The notes: generated by a model from the sequence alone, not told the origin. Counted from the first letter of the stretch, positions 7,471 to 17,462 are shown. The stretch is 64,000 nt of DNA from Hymenobacter aquaticus (GCF_004765605.1 NZ_SRLC01000001.1:992001-1056000); one strand, 5' to 3'. A program made the numbers and translations.

Positions 7471-9174
7471 CTACTGCTTTTCGAAGCGCACGGTGCGTTG
7501 AGCCTTGGCGCTGGCAATGGTGCAGGTATACACGCCCTTGGCCAGCGGACCGGGCCGGAGCTGCACCTGGGCGGCGGTGGTGGCGGGCAGCTGCTGCTGG
7601 GCCACCACGGCGCCGCGGGCATCGTAGACGCGCACGCTCAGCGGGCTGCCCTGCAAGTCGGGCGTGAGCTGCACGGCCAGCTCGTCGGTAGAGGTCGGGT
7701 TGGGATACACCACCAGCTCGCTTGGGGCCCCGGCCGCCGGGGCGGTGGGCAGCGGCGTGCCGGGGTTGGCCAAGGCGTAGGCCTGCACGAAGTTGGGCAC
7801 GCCGTAGCCGACCAGGTTGTTGGGCGTGCTGGCCCGGGAGCCGGAGCGCTGCAGATAGCTGATAACCTGCTGGGCCGTCAGGTTGCGGTTGGCCTGCCAG
7901 AATCCGGCCACCATCCCGGCCGTAATGGGGCAGGAAAAAGAAGTGCCGTTGCCCCGCGTGGCCGTCCCCGAGGGCGTCAGGATGGCCGACTGCACGCCCA
8001 TAGCCACGACGTTGGGCTTGAGGCGCCCGTCGGCCGTGGGCCCTACCGAGCTGAAACCGGCCAGCTGCTGGGACGCATCCACGGCACCCACCGTCAGAAT
8101 GGAATCGGCATCGGCCGGGGCCGTGATGTAGCGCCAGCCGCTGGCACCCTCGTTGCCGGCGCTATTCACGACCAGCATGCCCACGCGGGCGGCCCCGGCC
8201 GCGGCCCGGGTCGAAATAGCCGTGCGCCCGTTCAGGTCGGCGTAGGCGTAGTCGATGGACGGGTAGTCGAAGGTGTTATAGCCCAAGGACGAGCTGATGA
8301 CGTCCACGCCGGCCGAGTCGGCGTACTCGGCCGCAATCAGCCAGTTCATTTCCTCCACCGGGTGCTCGGAGTAGATATCCTCCGTCACGCACAGGCGGTA
8401 CTTGGCTTTGGGGGCCGTGCCGATAAAAAAGCCCGGCTGGTTGGCGGCCATCGTCGAGAGGCAGTTGGTGCCGTGGTCGTTGCGCAGGTACACGTCGCGG
8501 ATTTTATCCACGAAATTGAAGCCCGCCAGCATACGGCCCTCGTCGAACAGCGGCTGAAAAGCCGGAATCTGGTCGACGCCGGGAAAGCCCGCGTCGAAGA
8601 CGGCAATCTGCATGCCTTCGCCCCGGAAGTTGGCGCTGTGCATCGTCACGGCTCCAATCATGTTGGCCTGGGCGTAGGCCGGGCCGTAGTCGGCGGGGGC
8701 CGCGGCGGGCCGCTGCTCCTGCGGGAGCACCACGGGCTGGGGGTCGCGCTTGCGGGCCCCGGCCTGGGCGCGGTTCAGCGTCACGACGCTGCGCACGAAG
8801 GGCAGCCCCTGAATGGTGGCCAGGGTGGTCGAGTCGCAGGCCACCACGGCGGCGTTAAACCAGCGCGAGGTGTACCAGAGCTGCGCCTTAGGCACGGCCT
8901 TGAGCTGGCTGACGTAGGCGGGGTTCACCGGCAGGTCGCGGGGCAGCACGGCAATGTTCTGCCGGGTGCGGCGCTGAATGGAAGCCGCCGAGAGAAACGC
9001 CTGGGGCTGGGCCGGACTAAAGGGCGAGTTGGCTTTGTCGCGGAAATAAATCAGGTGCTTGCGCACGGTGGGCGTGGCGCGCTGCGGGGCACCGGGCGTA
9101 CCCGGCCCGGCGGCCCGGCCCGGCAGGGCGCTCAGGCCCAGGCCCGCGAGCAGCAGCAAAGTAGAAAGGCGCAT
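7471..9174 (-). CDS. Secreted S8 (subtilisin-like) serine peptidase with T9SS sorting domain
   Basis: A 567-residue secreted peptidase. The start chosen is the ATG at 9172-9174, which gives a clean signal peptide (MRLSTLLLLAGLGLSALPGRA); a longer in-frame start at 9303 buries it. A pro-region is followed by the catalytic domain with Asp194 (AVFDAGF), His234 (NDHGTN) and Ser412 (GNGTSFSCP); the oxyanion Asn lies in VNSAGNEG. The final 80 or so residues (ELVVYPNPTSTDELAVQL to TVRFEK) have the VYPNP motif of type A T9SS C-terminal sorting domains, so export by the type IX system to the surface or medium is expected. The gene is monocistronic with its own terminator. Confidence 0.93.
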   Translation of the reverse strand: MRLSTLLLLAGLGLSALPGRAAGPGTPGAPQRATPTVRKHLIYFRDKANSPFSPAQPQAFLSAASIQRRTRQNIAVLPRDLPVNPAYVSQLKAVPKAQLWYTSRWFNAAVVACDSTTLATIQGLPFVRSVVTLNRAQAGARKRDPQPVVLPQEQRPAAAPADYGPAYAQANMIGAVTMHSANFRGEGMQIAVFDAGFPGVDQIPAFQPLFDEGRMLAGFNFVDKIRDVYLRNDHGTNCLSTMAANQPGFFIGTAPKAKYRLCVTEDIYSEHPVEEMNWLIAAEYADSAGVDVISSSLGYNTFDYPSIDYAYADLNGRTAISTRAAAGAARVGMLVVNSAGNEGASGWRYITAPADADSILTVGAVDASQQLAGFSSVGPTADGRLKPNVVAMGVQSAILTPSGTATRGNGTSFSCPITAGMVAGFWQANRNLTAQQVISYLQRSGSRASTPNNLVGYGVPNFVQAYALANPGTPLPTAPAAGAPSELVVYPNPTSTDELAVQLTPDLQGSPLSVRVYDARGAVVAQQQLPATTAAQVQLRPGPLAKGVYTCTIASAKAQRTVRFEKQ

Positions 9175-9284
9175 TCGAAAGGGAGAGAAGCAGTGGAAAG
9201 GTAACCAGCGGGAAGATACGCAAATACCGGTTTGGTGGCGAACAGGCCGGTAACAGCCCGAGCGGGCCGGGTGGGCAAACAAAA

Positions 9285-9311
9285 GGCGGCAGGTGAAATA
9301 CACCTGCCGCC
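9285..9311 (-). terminator. Terminator after mnmA-lipoprotein pair
   Basis: An 11-bp perfect stem, GGCGGCAGGTG with a 5-nt loop, is followed on the minus strand by TTTTGTTTG, 46 bp after the lipoprotein stop codon. Confidence 0.85.
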
Positions 9312-9356
9312 CGAAGTTCGTTGCATCGGCCGCGCTACGTACGCCAGTCCGTTGGC

Positions 9357-10123
9357 TTACAGCTTGCCCTGCTCAATGAGAATCTCGTGCCGGGCCTGCC
9401 CCTTGTAGATGCGCGAGTTAGACTTGCCGCAGGTTGGCGACTGGTCGTCGCAGTAAATAAAGCGGCGGCGCACCCGGTACACCGGCCCCGCGCCCTTGGC
9501 GTACACCTGGCGGTAGGTCGAGCGGTAGTACTCGTCATCAGCCCCGTAGACGTTGCCGTTATTCACGATTAAGGCGGTAGTGAGCGTCTGCTCGTAGCGG
9601 TAGGGTTTGCCGCCCACCGTGGTCTGGAAAGGCTGCCCCACGCTTTCGTAGCGGCGGTTGTCCTTGCCCTGCGTCAGGCTGTCGGTGTCGACCAGGGCAA
9701 AAGCGTACATGTTCCAGGCCCGGTCGGGGCGCACGGGAAACACCAGCTCCACCGTGCGCCGGTTGTTGCTGGTCAGCAGCAGAGTTTTGCTGGTGGCCGC
9801 CACGAACATCACGCTGTCGTCGCGCCATACGTCGGTGGGCAGCGCGCGCCGGGCCCGCACCACCCGGAACACCGGCTGGCCCGTCGCGTCGCTGACCTGG
9901 TCGGTCACCGTTTCCCGGAACTGGTAGCTGCTGGGCGTGCGCTGGTAGGCGTTCCAGAGCGTATCGGCCACGGCGTAGACCCGGTAGCGGCCCACTTCCA
10001 GCGGGTAGTAGTCGGTGCCCGACTCCGGGCCGGGCACGGTGTCGTTCTGGCAGCCGGCCAGGGCCAGAGCAGCCAGCGGAGCCGCGACGAGCAGGTTTTT
10101 CAGCGAAGCGAAACGGGCTGATT

Positions 10124-10127
<4 letters not shown>
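9357..10127 (-). CDS. Uncharacterised lipoprotein
   Basis: A 256-residue predicted lipoprotein with signal sequence and lipobox LALAGC, modified Cys at residue 26. The mature part begins QNDTVPGPESGTDYYPLEVGRYRVYAVADTLWN, a pattern seen in many small Bacteroidota lipoproteins of unknown function; it is rich in beta-strand-like segments and has a CDDQSPTC pair near the end. The start codon overlaps the mnmA stop by 4 nt (ATGA), so it is translated from the mnmA transcript. Nothing in the sequence links it to tRNA modification; the association is probably transcriptional only. Confidence 0.85.
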
Positions 10128-11284
<1,157 letters not shown>

Positions 11285-11333
11285 ATTGGTTGAAAGCCAA
11301 GAGTGCTCCCGAAAGTTTCCGGGGCCCATTCGG

Positions 11334-11341
11334 CAAAGGTA
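11334..11341 (-). promoter_or_regulatory. mnmA promoter -7 box
   Basis: TACCTTTG on the minus strand matches TAnnTTTG exactly and lies 50 bp before the mnmA ATG. No good -33 TTTG is present at 19 nt. Confidence 0.6.
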
Positions 11342-11565
11342 CTAAGTCCGCCGTTGCCAGCCGCCCAGGCCCCGACAAATGCCTTGGCAGCAGGCAAAAA
11401 CTCGTTTTTTAGCCCCCCGCTGGCAACCATCGGCCATCCGCTTCCCGAGTGGATTTGGGCCGGGACAGGGGCGGCGGTAGTTACGCACTGAGTTTTTATG
11501 CCGAATATTACCGCCGCATCTTGCTTTTTTCCTGTTCGTTTCGCTTCCCTCCTGTTCGTTTCTCC

Positions 11566-12192
11566 ATGCCTTTGATTACCTCCGTGCTTGTACGCGGCAT
11601 CAATAACCTGTCGGACGCGCGCTACTGCGCCGGAATGGGGGCCGACTACCTGACGTTTCGCCTCGACCCGGCCCTGCCCGAGCACCTGGCCCCGGCCGTG
11701 GTGCAGGAGCTCAGCGGCTGGGTAGCCGGCGTGCAGCTCATTGGCGAGTTTGATTCGCTTTCTATTCCGGAAATCAACGAGCTGGTCGCCGCCTGCGGGC
11801 TGCACTACGTGCTGATGCACCGGCGCCGCACCCCCGAGGAGCTGGCCCAGCTCACGGTGCCGGCCCTGAAGCTGATTAAGTGGATTCCGGACATGCTGGC
11901 CGAGGACGTGGAAAAGCGCTTCCGCGACCAGCAGCCCCACGTGGCCGGCTTCGTACTGGCCGTGGCCCCGCCCGAGGGCCTCTCGCACATGCAGCGCACC
12001 GAACTCACCCAGCAGGCGCGCACCTACAAGCTGTGGCTGGGCACCAGCTTTGCCGCCCAGCAGCCCATCCGCCAGTTCGTGGAGGAAATTCAGCCCACCG
12101 GCATCGTGCTCGAAGGCGGCCAGGAAATCAAGCCCGGCCTGCGCGACTTCACCGAGCTGGAGGCCGTTTTCGAGGCGCTGGAAGAGGAATAA
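11566..12192 (+). CDS. Phosphoribosylanthranilate isomerase-like TIM barrel, catalytic Cys missing
   Basis: A 208-residue protein resembling TrpF. The ATG at 11566 is chosen because the family-like N-terminus begins there. The start of strand 1, SVLVRGINNLSDARYCAGMGADYLTF, aligns with the TrpF pattern KICGIxxxEDAxxAxxxGADYxGF, but the catalytic Cys is Arg10. No obvious equivalent of the catalytic Asp is seen (KLWLGTSF stands where TrpF has LLDS). Other TrpF-like segments are GVQLIGEFDSLSIPEIN and the C-terminal GIVLEGGQEIKPGLRDF. It is therefore probably not a working TrpF; related paralogues of unknown role occur in Bacteroidota. It is divergent from mnmA with no trp genes nearby. Confidence 0.75.
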   Translation: MPLITSVLVRGINNLSDARYCAGMGADYLTFRLDPALPEHLAPAVVQELSGWVAGVQLIGEFDSLSIPEINELVAACGLHYVLMHRRRTPEELAQLTVPALKLIKWIPDMLAEDVEKRFRDQQPHVAGFVLAVAPPEGLSHMQRTELTQQARTYKLWLGTSFAAQQPIRQFVEEIQPTGIVLEGGQEIKPGLRDFTELEAVFEALEEE

Positions 12193-12211
12193 GCCCGCCC
12201 GGCAATTCGCC

Positions 12212-13051
12212 CTAGCCCATAACGGCAACCAATTCGAAGAACGGCTCACTCAGCCGTTCTTCGCCTTTACACTGCACCCAGCGCGCGGCCTGGTCCCGGG
12301 GCAGGCTTTTGGTGAACAGCCGCCAGGCCACGTTGCCTTCCAGCGTGACTTCGGCGGCCAGCGGCCCGGCGTAGTGCTGCCCCAGCTCCCAACGCCCGGA
12401 CGCCGAGCGCCGCAGGTACCAGGTATCGGCGGCGGGACCGGTAACGGCAAAGGAAATGACCTGCCCGGGCTCGGCCCCGACGTGGCGGTAGTGGTGCGGC
12501 AGGGCCCGCAGGCAGGTACTGAGAAACGGGTGGTACAGCTCCCGCGTGAGCAAGGGCGGCTCCTGCCCCACGGCCTGCCGGATCTGCTGCTGGTGGTGCC
12601 ACTTCTCGGTGTAGTCGCGGGCCACGTGAAACCAGTTGGCCGATACGGCTTCGCCCGCCCAGGCCACCGAAAACGGGGCCGGCGCCGCCGGGTCCAGGCT
12701 GGCCAGGTAGCGGTTGTACTCCGGCCCCGACACTTCCAGCAGCCACCGGATAACGGCCGGGCTCAGGCGGCGGCCCGCCACCACCCACTCGGCATTGAGC
12801 TGGTTGAGAAAGGCCACGATTTCCGGGTACGAGGTACCGGCCGGCTGCCCGCCAAAATGCCCGTCGCGCAGCATGGACAGGCTGCGCAGGTTGCCATCGA
12901 GCAGGTGCAGGGCCACGTCGCACACCTGCCAGCCCGGGGCCAGCGTGGGCCGCTCCCACTGCTCGGGGCGCAACGAGGCCAGCACCGTCAGCAGGTGCTG
13001 ATCCAGCACGGGAAACAGGTGCGCGGTGCGTAGGGGCGGCAAAGGCTGCAT
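12212..13051 (-). CDS. DinB/maleylpyruvate-isomerase-type (MDMPI_N) protein
   Basis: A 279-residue four-helix-bundle protein. The N-terminal half (LRPEQWERPTLAPGWQVCDVALHLLDGNLRSLSMLRDG) matches the MDMPI_N/TIGR03083 pattern, in which a conserved His (here in DVALHLLDG) binds metal; further His residues are in FHVARDYTEKWHHQQQIR, the second metal-binding block. The C-terminal part is an SCP2/MDMPI_C-like region. Actinobacterial relatives use mycothiol. Bacteroidota lack mycothiol but make bacillithiol (bshB1 is at 42534), so a bacillithiol-linked transferase is conceivable. The substrate is unknown. Convergent with the TrpF-like gene, 19 bp apart. Confidence 0.8.
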   Translation of the reverse strand: MQPLPPLRTAHLFPVLDQHLLTVLASLRPEQWERPTLAPGWQVCDVALHLLDGNLRSLSMLRDGHFGGQPAGTSYPEIVAFLNQLNAEWVVAGRRLSPAVIRWLLEVSGPEYNRYLASLDPAAPAPFSVAWAGEAVSANWFHVARDYTEKWHHQQQIRQAVGQEPPLLTRELYHPFLSTCLRALPHHYRHVGAEPGQVISFAVTGPAADTWYLRRSASGRWELGQHYAGPLAAEVTLEGNVAWRLFTKSLPRDQAARWVQCKGEERLSEPFFELVAVMG

Positions 13052-13068
13052 GGCCGGTTGAGGCGTGA

Positions 13069-13731
13069 TTAGCTCAGCTGAAACTGCAGGTACTTGATGG
13101 GAATGCCCTCGGCCCGGAAGCGCTTTTCGTAGTGAGTCTGGATGTCCTCGGCGTGGGGCAGCAGGTCGGGGGCGGCGTACAAATCCTTGGTGTGGGCCAG
13201 CACCGTGGTGCCGGGGCGCTGCTGCACGGTTTCGAGGGTATAGTCGAACAGGTCGCCGGCGTCGGTTTTGAGGTGGACCAGGCCGCCGGGGCGCAGAATC
13301 TGCTGGTAGAGGTCCAGGAAGCGCGGGGCCGTGAGGCGGCGCTTGGCGTCGCCCAGGCGGGGGCGCGGGTCGGGAAACGTAATCCAGATTTCACTGAGCT
13401 CCCCGGGGCCGAACTGCTCGAGCAGATCCAGGGCCCGCATGCGCACGAAGCCCACGTTGCCCAGGCCCTGCTCCTGGGCCCGGGTGCTGCCAATCCAGAT
13501 CCGGTCGCCTTTGATGTCGAGGCCCAGGAAATTGCGCTCGGGGTAGCGGGCGGCCAGCCCCACGGTGTAGTCGCCCTTGCCGCAGCCCACTTCCAGGGTA
13601 ATAGGGTGCTCGTTCCGGAAAAAATCCGTTTGCCAGCGGCCTTTCAGCTGCTGGTAGGTGGGCTTGCCCGGCTCTACGATATCGGTTCGCTCGGCATTTT
13701 CCGAGAAGCGCTTCAGTTTAATTCGACCCAT
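13069..13731 (-). CDS. trmB: tRNA (guanine-N7-)-methyltransferase
   Basis: Forms m7G46 in tRNA using S-adenosylmethionine. The 220-residue product starts at the ATG at 13729-13731 (MGRIKLKRF). The SAM-binding motif I is EVGCGKGDYTV; further blocks are NFLGLDIKGDRIW, ITFPDPRPRLGDAKRRL, which carries the catalytic FPDP motif, and the C-terminal THYEKRF. The start lies 14 bp inside the 3' end of folC, so the two are read as one transcript. Confidence 0.95.
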   Translation of the reverse strand: MGRIKLKRFSENAERTDIVEPGKPTYQQLKGRWQTDFFRNEHPITLEVGCGKGDYTVGLAARYPERNFLGLDIKGDRIWIGSTRAQEQGLGNVGFVRMRALDLLEQFGPGELSEIWITFPDPRPRLGDAKRRLTAPRFLDLYQQILRPGGLVHLKTDAGDLFDYTLETVQQRPGTTVLAHTKDLYAAPDLLPHAEDIQTHYEKRFRAEGIPIKYLQFQLS

Positions 13732-15052
13732 TTGATTGGTTACTCTGCAAATACAACTCTTCAATTTCAGCCACCACAAACGTGCTGCCCCCGATAAAAA
13801 TCACGTCGGGGGGCGCGGCGGCGGCGCGGGCAGCGGCCACGGCGGCGGGCACGGGCCCCAGCACCGTACCGCGCAACCCCAGCGCGGCGGCGCGCGCGGC
13901 CAGCTCTTCGGCCGGCAACGCCCGCGGAATGTTGGCCTGGCAAAAGTAATAGGTTGCCGCCGTTGGCAGCAACGCCAGCATCCTGGTCACGTCCTTGTCG
14001 TTGACCACGCCCAGCACGATATGCAGCCGCTGGTAGGGCAAGCGGGCCAGCTGCCCGGTGATAAAGCGGATGCCGGCCTCGTTGTGCCCCGTGTCGCAGA
14101 TCATCAGGGGCTGCCGGCCCAGAATGGTCCAGCGGCCCCTAAAGCCGGTCAGGCGGCGCACGTCGCGCAGGCCCTCGCGCACGGCAGCTTCGGGAATAAG
14201 CCAGCCCTGCCGGCGCAGCTCGTCGAGCACGGCCAGCACGCCCGGCACGTTCAGGCGCTGGTAGTCGCCCACCAGGCCCACGTCCAGCCGCTGGCTTTCG
14301 CCCGTGCCCAGGTGGGTTACCAGCAGCGGCTGGGTTTCGTCGTCCGGCGCGGGCGTCGCCGCCAGGCTGGTTTGGTAGAGTCCGTCGGCGAAGAGCAGCG
14401 GAGCCCCCACTTCCCGGGCTTTCTGCGCAAATACTTCCTGCACCTCCGGCTGGGTCTGGCTGACGACGACCGGCACGCCGGGCTTGATGATGCCCGCTTT
14501 TTCGGCCGCAATCAGCGGCAGCGTGTCGCCCAGCAGGTTCTGGTGGTCGAAGCTGATGTTGGTAATCAGCGACACCAGCGGGGTGATGATGTTGGTGGAA
14601 TCGAGGCGGCCGCCGAGGCCGACTTCCACCACGGCAATATCCACCTGCTGCTCGGCGAAATAGGAATAGGCCAGGGCTACGCACATCTCGAAGAAGGACG
14701 GCTGCACCTGTTCGAACAAGGGCCGCCACCGCGCCACCCAGCGCACCAGGTAGTCGGGGTCCAGGTCCTGGCCGTTGAGCTTGATGCGCTCGGTAAACTC
14801 CCGCAGGTGGGGCGAGGTGTAGAGGCCTACCTTGTAGCCGGCGGCCTGCAGCACGGCGGCCAGCAGGTTGGAGCTGCTGCCCTTGCCGTTGGTACCAGCC
14901 ACGTGCACGGCCCTGAATTGCCGCTCGGGGTGGCCCATGGCCTCGGCCAGCGCCAGCGTGTTGCCCAGCCCACTCTTAAAGCCGGCCGCGCCCACGCGCT
15001 GAAACATCGGGAGCTGGTCGTAGAGGTAGGCTAAGGTTTCGGCGTAGGTCAT
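13718..15052 (-). CDS. folC: Folylpolyglutamate/dihydrofolate synthase
   Basis: Adds glutamate to dihydropteroate and/or folates (ATP-dependent Mur-ligase fold). A 444-residue protein of usual length. The P-loop is HVAGTNGKGSS (about 50-60). GLYTSPHLREFTERI, VVEVGLGGRLDSTNI and ITNISFDHQNLLGDTLPLIAAEKAGI are the standard FolC blocks, and HNEAGI contributes to the C-terminal domain. The start MTYAETLAYLYDQLPMFQRVG matches the family N-terminus. It follows the TonB gene after a terminator-like hairpin at 15101-15128 and overlaps trmB at its end. Confidence 0.96.
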   Translation of the reverse strand: MTYAETLAYLYDQLPMFQRVGAAGFKSGLGNTLALAEAMGHPERQFRAVHVAGTNGKGSSSNLLAAVLQAAGYKVGLYTSPHLREFTERIKLNGQDLDPDYLVRWVARWRPLFEQVQPSFFEMCVALAYSYFAEQQVDIAVVEVGLGGRLDSTNIITPLVSLITNISFDHQNLLGDTLPLIAAEKAGIIKPGVPVVVSQTQPEVQEVFAQKAREVGAPLLFADGLYQTSLAATPAPDDETQPLLVTHLGTGESQRLDVGLVGDYQRLNVPGVLAVLDELRRQGWLIPEAAVREGLRDVRRLTGFRGRWTILGRQPLMICDTGHNEAGIRFITGQLARLPYQRLHIVLGVVNDKDVTRMLALLPTAATYYFCQANIPRALPAEELAARAAALGLRGTVLGPVPAAVAAARAAAAPPDVIFIGGSTFVVAEIEELYLQSNQSNGSN

Positions 15053-15092
15053 GCGAGAGAAAAGAAAGGTCGGCGGCGGGGTTCACAGTGCA

Positions 15093-15128
15093 AAAGAAAA
15101 CCGCCGGCCGGAATAATCCGACCGGCGG
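15093..15128 (-). terminator. Terminator-like hairpin between tonB and folC
   Basis: CCGCCGGCCGGA (15101-15112) and its near-complement (15117-15128) form a 12-bp stem with one mismatch. On the minus strand it leads into TTTTCTTTT. It may end or attenuate the envelope operon before folC. Confidence 0.75.
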
Positions 15129-15155
15129 GTCCCGATTGCTGCGTAATAGCCGAGC

Positions 15156-16040
15156 TTAGCGCACCGTAATCCTGAAGGTGTAAAAGCCGGTGGCGCCCCC
15201 GGCGGCCGAGCTGGTCCGGCGGAAGTCGGCGTTTTCCAGCGCGTCGCGGCACACTTTCTCCTGGGCCGGCGTCACGTTGCCCGACACCTTGGTCACGGAC
15301 TCCACTTCGCCGTCGGAGTTAATCTTGATTTTGAAGCGGACAAAGCCCGAGGTGTTGTCCAGGGCGGGGGCATCGGGCTTGGAAACGAAGGCCCAGCCGG
15401 CCATTTCCAGGCCGCCCGAACCCGGGCTCAGGCCGCTGCCGCCGCTGCCGGGCTGCCCGTAGAGGGCCTTGGCGTCGAGCGAGCCGTTGGGGTTGCCCTG
15501 GTCGCCCACGGCGCCGGCTTTGTCGCCGTTGTTGTTGCCAGTGGCTGCGGTGCTGGTCCCGTTTTCGCCGTTACCGCCGCCGTTGGCGCTGCCTTTTGGG
15601 GTGTAGAGCGTGCGGGGCTTCTCCACGGGCTTGGGCACTTCCTTTACCTCTTCTTTCTTGGGCGCGGGCTTCTCCACGGGCGGCACGCTCACCGGGCTTT
15701 CCTCGGCCTCGCTGGTCACGATTTTATCCTCGGAGGCCTGCTGGGGCACGGGCTCGGCGGCCTGCTGCACGGGCCGGGGCTCGGGGTCGGGTGAGGACGC
15801 GGGCGGGCGGCTGTCTTCTCGGTTCGGCGACTCGTTGGCCAGGGCCTTGCTCTGAATGTCGCCCGAGCCGGCCTCGTCGATGCCGTAGTTCAGCTCCACC
15901 CCGTCGCCGCCCAGGCCCAGCAGCGGCGGGTCGGGGCCCTTGAAGACGGTAAAGACGAACAGCCCGATAAGCAGCGCGTGGACGACCACCGTGCCAATAA
16001 TTGCCTCCCGGCGGTGCTGTTCGCGGTATTCGATGGGCAT
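15156..16040 (-). CDS. tonB: TonB-family energy transducer
   Basis: A 294-residue inner-membrane-anchored energy transducer coupling the ExbB-ExbD proton channel to outer-membrane transporters. It has a short cytoplasmic N-terminus, one membrane segment at about residues 14-34 (AIIGTVVVHALLIGLFVFTVF), and a long Pro/Glu/Lys-rich periplasmic spacer (about 60-180). The C-terminal TonB domain includes GFVRFKIKINSDGEVESVTKV and CRDALENADFRRT. It ends the exbB-exbD-tonB series with a 196-bp spacer that contains an inverted repeat. An equivalent role for a Tol-like or gliding-type system cannot be excluded. Confidence 0.92.
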   Translation of the reverse strand: MPIEYREQHRREAIIGTVVVHALLIGLFVFTVFKGPDPPLLGLGGDGVELNYGIDEAGSGDIQSKALANESPNREDSRPPASSPDPEPRPVQQAAEPVPQQASEDKIVTSEAEESPVSVPPVEKPAPKKEEVKEVPKPVEKPRTLYTPKGSANGGGNGENGTSTAATGNNNGDKAGAVGDQGNPNGSLDAKALYGQPGSGGSGLSPGSGGLEMAGWAFVSKPDAPALDNTSGFVRFKIKINSDGEVESVTKVSGNVTPAQEKVCRDALENADFRRTSSAAGGATGFYTFRITVR

Positions 16041-16157
16041 TGGTGGTTTTTCGTTAGTGGGTTTCGGTTTTTGGCCGCTGTTGCCGCAGTCAACACGATT
16101 TGGGCAAGCAGTATTCCAAAAACCAGGCGCAACGTCAGCGTTGGCAATACGCTAAAA

Positions 16158-16226
16158 TACAAAATGTGGGCAATGTGCTAATGGCCACTGCTGCGCGGCA
16201 CATTCCTCACATTCCCCACATTTCTC
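16158..16226. repeat. Inverted repeat of GCACATT words between exbD and tonB
   Basis: Left arm about 16160-16183 (AATGTGGGCAATGTGCTAATG) and right arm about 16197-16225 (GCACATTCCTCACATTCCCC) are imperfect complements. This is the same word family as at 931-1083. Confidence 0.65.
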
Positions 16227-16236
16227 CCTTTAAAAA

Positions 16237-16647
16237 TTACTTCCCGGCCGACTGCTGGGCCTGGGTGGCCATAACCATCTTCACCTTGAGGCGGTTGCCG
16301 ATTTCGAGAATGTCGACCAGCTTCTGCACGTTCAGCGACGAGTCGACCCGCAGTACCACGGTGGGCGCCTCCAGGCCGGCAATGCGCTGCTGCAGGGCCG
16401 TTTCCAGGGTGGCGGCCGTTACGGGCTGCCGGTCGAGGAAGTACTGCCCGGCGGCATCCACCGAGATGTTGATGGTTTCCTTCATGACGGCCTTGCCCGA
16501 GCGGGCATTGGGCAGCATGAGCTTGATAACGTTGGGGTTGACCATGGTGCTCACGATCAGGAAGAACAGCATCAGAAAGAACATGATGTCGTTCATCGAG
16601 CTGGTCTCGACGTGCGAGGAGAGCTTACGGCGCCGGCTGAGGTCCAT
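16237..16647 (-). CDS. exbD: ExbD/TolR-family biopolymer transport protein
   Basis: A 136-residue proton-channel subunit. After a basic N-terminus (MDLSRRRKLS) it has a single membrane helix, MNDIMFFLMLFFLIVSTMV (residues 18-36), which contains the conserved Asp20 used in proton flow. The periplasmic domain includes NISVDAAGQYFLDRQPV and VVLRVDSSLNVQKLVDILEIGN. It works with ExbB upstream and TonB downstream. The spacer to exbB holds a TTAGTGA inverted repeat. Confidence 0.93.
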   Translation of the reverse strand: MDLSRRRKLSSHVETSSMNDIMFFLMLFFLIVSTMVNPNVIKLMLPNARSGKAVMKETINISVDAAGQYFLDRQPVTAATLETALQQRIAGLEAPTVVLRVDSSLNVQKLVDILEIGNRLKVKMVMATQAQQSAGK

Positions 16648-16650
16648 GCG

Positions 16651-16750
16651 GTGAATGAGTGAAATGGTGATTTAGTGAGTTTAGGATTTAGCAGTTTTTC
16701 TGCTCGGCAGAACATCAAACTCACTAAATCACTAAGTCGCTAACTCACTT
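16651..16750. repeat. Inverted repeat of TTAGTGA/ACTCACTAA words between exbB and exbD
   Basis: Left arm about 16651-16692 (GTGATTTAGTGAGTTTAGG) and right arm about 16713-16750 (AACTCACTAAATCACTAAG) flank a smaller hairpin, CAGTTTTTCTGCTCGGCAG. The right arm ends at the exbB stop codon. The same words occur at 44555-44670. Confidence 0.75.
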
Positions 16751-17462
16751 AATTGTCCTGAAGAATGTCCATGAACTCGATGGCGGAGTTTTCCATGCGG
16801 AAAATCAGGCGCTCGACCATGATGCTGAGCCAGTGGTAGCCCACGTGGGCGATGATGCCGACGATGAGGCCGGCGGCCGAGGTCACCATCTTGGTGTAGA
16901 GACCACCCGAAATCTGGGCAATGCCGAAGTCGCCGGTGGTGGAAATGGCGTAGAAAATCTTGATTACCCCGATGATGGTGCCCACGAAGCCCAGCATAGG
17001 CGCAATGCCGGCAATAATGCCCAGGATGCTGATGTTCTTCTCGAGGCGGGCAATTTCGATTTTACCCACGTTTTCCACGCTGCTTTCAATGTCCTTCAGC
17101 GGCAACCCGATGCGGCGGATGCCTTTCTCCACCATGCGGGCCAAGGGCGAAGGGTTCTGGGCGCAGAGCATTTTGGCGCCCTGCAAGTCCCCTTTCACCA
17201 TCAGCCCCCGGATACCGGCCATAAACGAGTCGGGATTCACGGCGGCCCGGCGGATGGTCAGGTACCGCTCAATGATGATGTAAATCGAGACGAACGAGAG
17301 CAGAAACAGCGGCACCATGATCCAGCCGCCCTTCAGAATCAAATCAATCAGGGAAAGGTCGCCGGTGGCGGCCGCCGCGTCGGCAGCCTGGTTTGCGGCA
17401 GTAGCAGCGGTATCGACGGTGGCAGTGGCAGCGGTGGTTACCTGCAGCAGAAAAGAGGTCAT
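16749..17462 (-). CDS. exbB: ExbB/TolQ/MotA-family proton channel protein
   Basis: A 237-residue inner-membrane protein that forms the proton channel with ExbD. The N-terminus is Ala/Thr-rich (TTAATATVDTAATAANQAADAAAATG) before the first membrane helix (about 45-67, GGWIMVPLFLLSFVSIYIIIERYL). Two further helices are at about 135-157 (LGIIAGIAPMLGFVGTIIGV) and 180-205. GIAPMLGFVGTIIGVIKIF is the MotA_ExbB signature. Its ATG is one base after the stop codon of the HU/SPOR gene, so the two are coupled. Confidence 0.94.
   Translation of the reverse strand: MTSFLLQVTTAATATVDTAATAANQAADAAAATGDLSLIDLILKGGWIMVPLFLLSFVSIYIIIERYLTIRRAAVNPDSFMAGIRGLMVKGDLQGAKMLCAQNPSPLARMVEKGIRRIGLPLKDIESSVENVGKIEIARLEKNISILGIIAGIAPMLGFVGTIIGVIKIFYAISTTGDFGIAQISGGLYTKMVTSAAGLIVGIIAHVGYHWLSIMVERLIFRMENSAIEFMDILQDN

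Noticed and set aside
8385-8606. Small antisense or alternate-frame ORFs inside the subtilase and other large genes
   Set aside because: All lie within well-supported genes and lack independent evidence.
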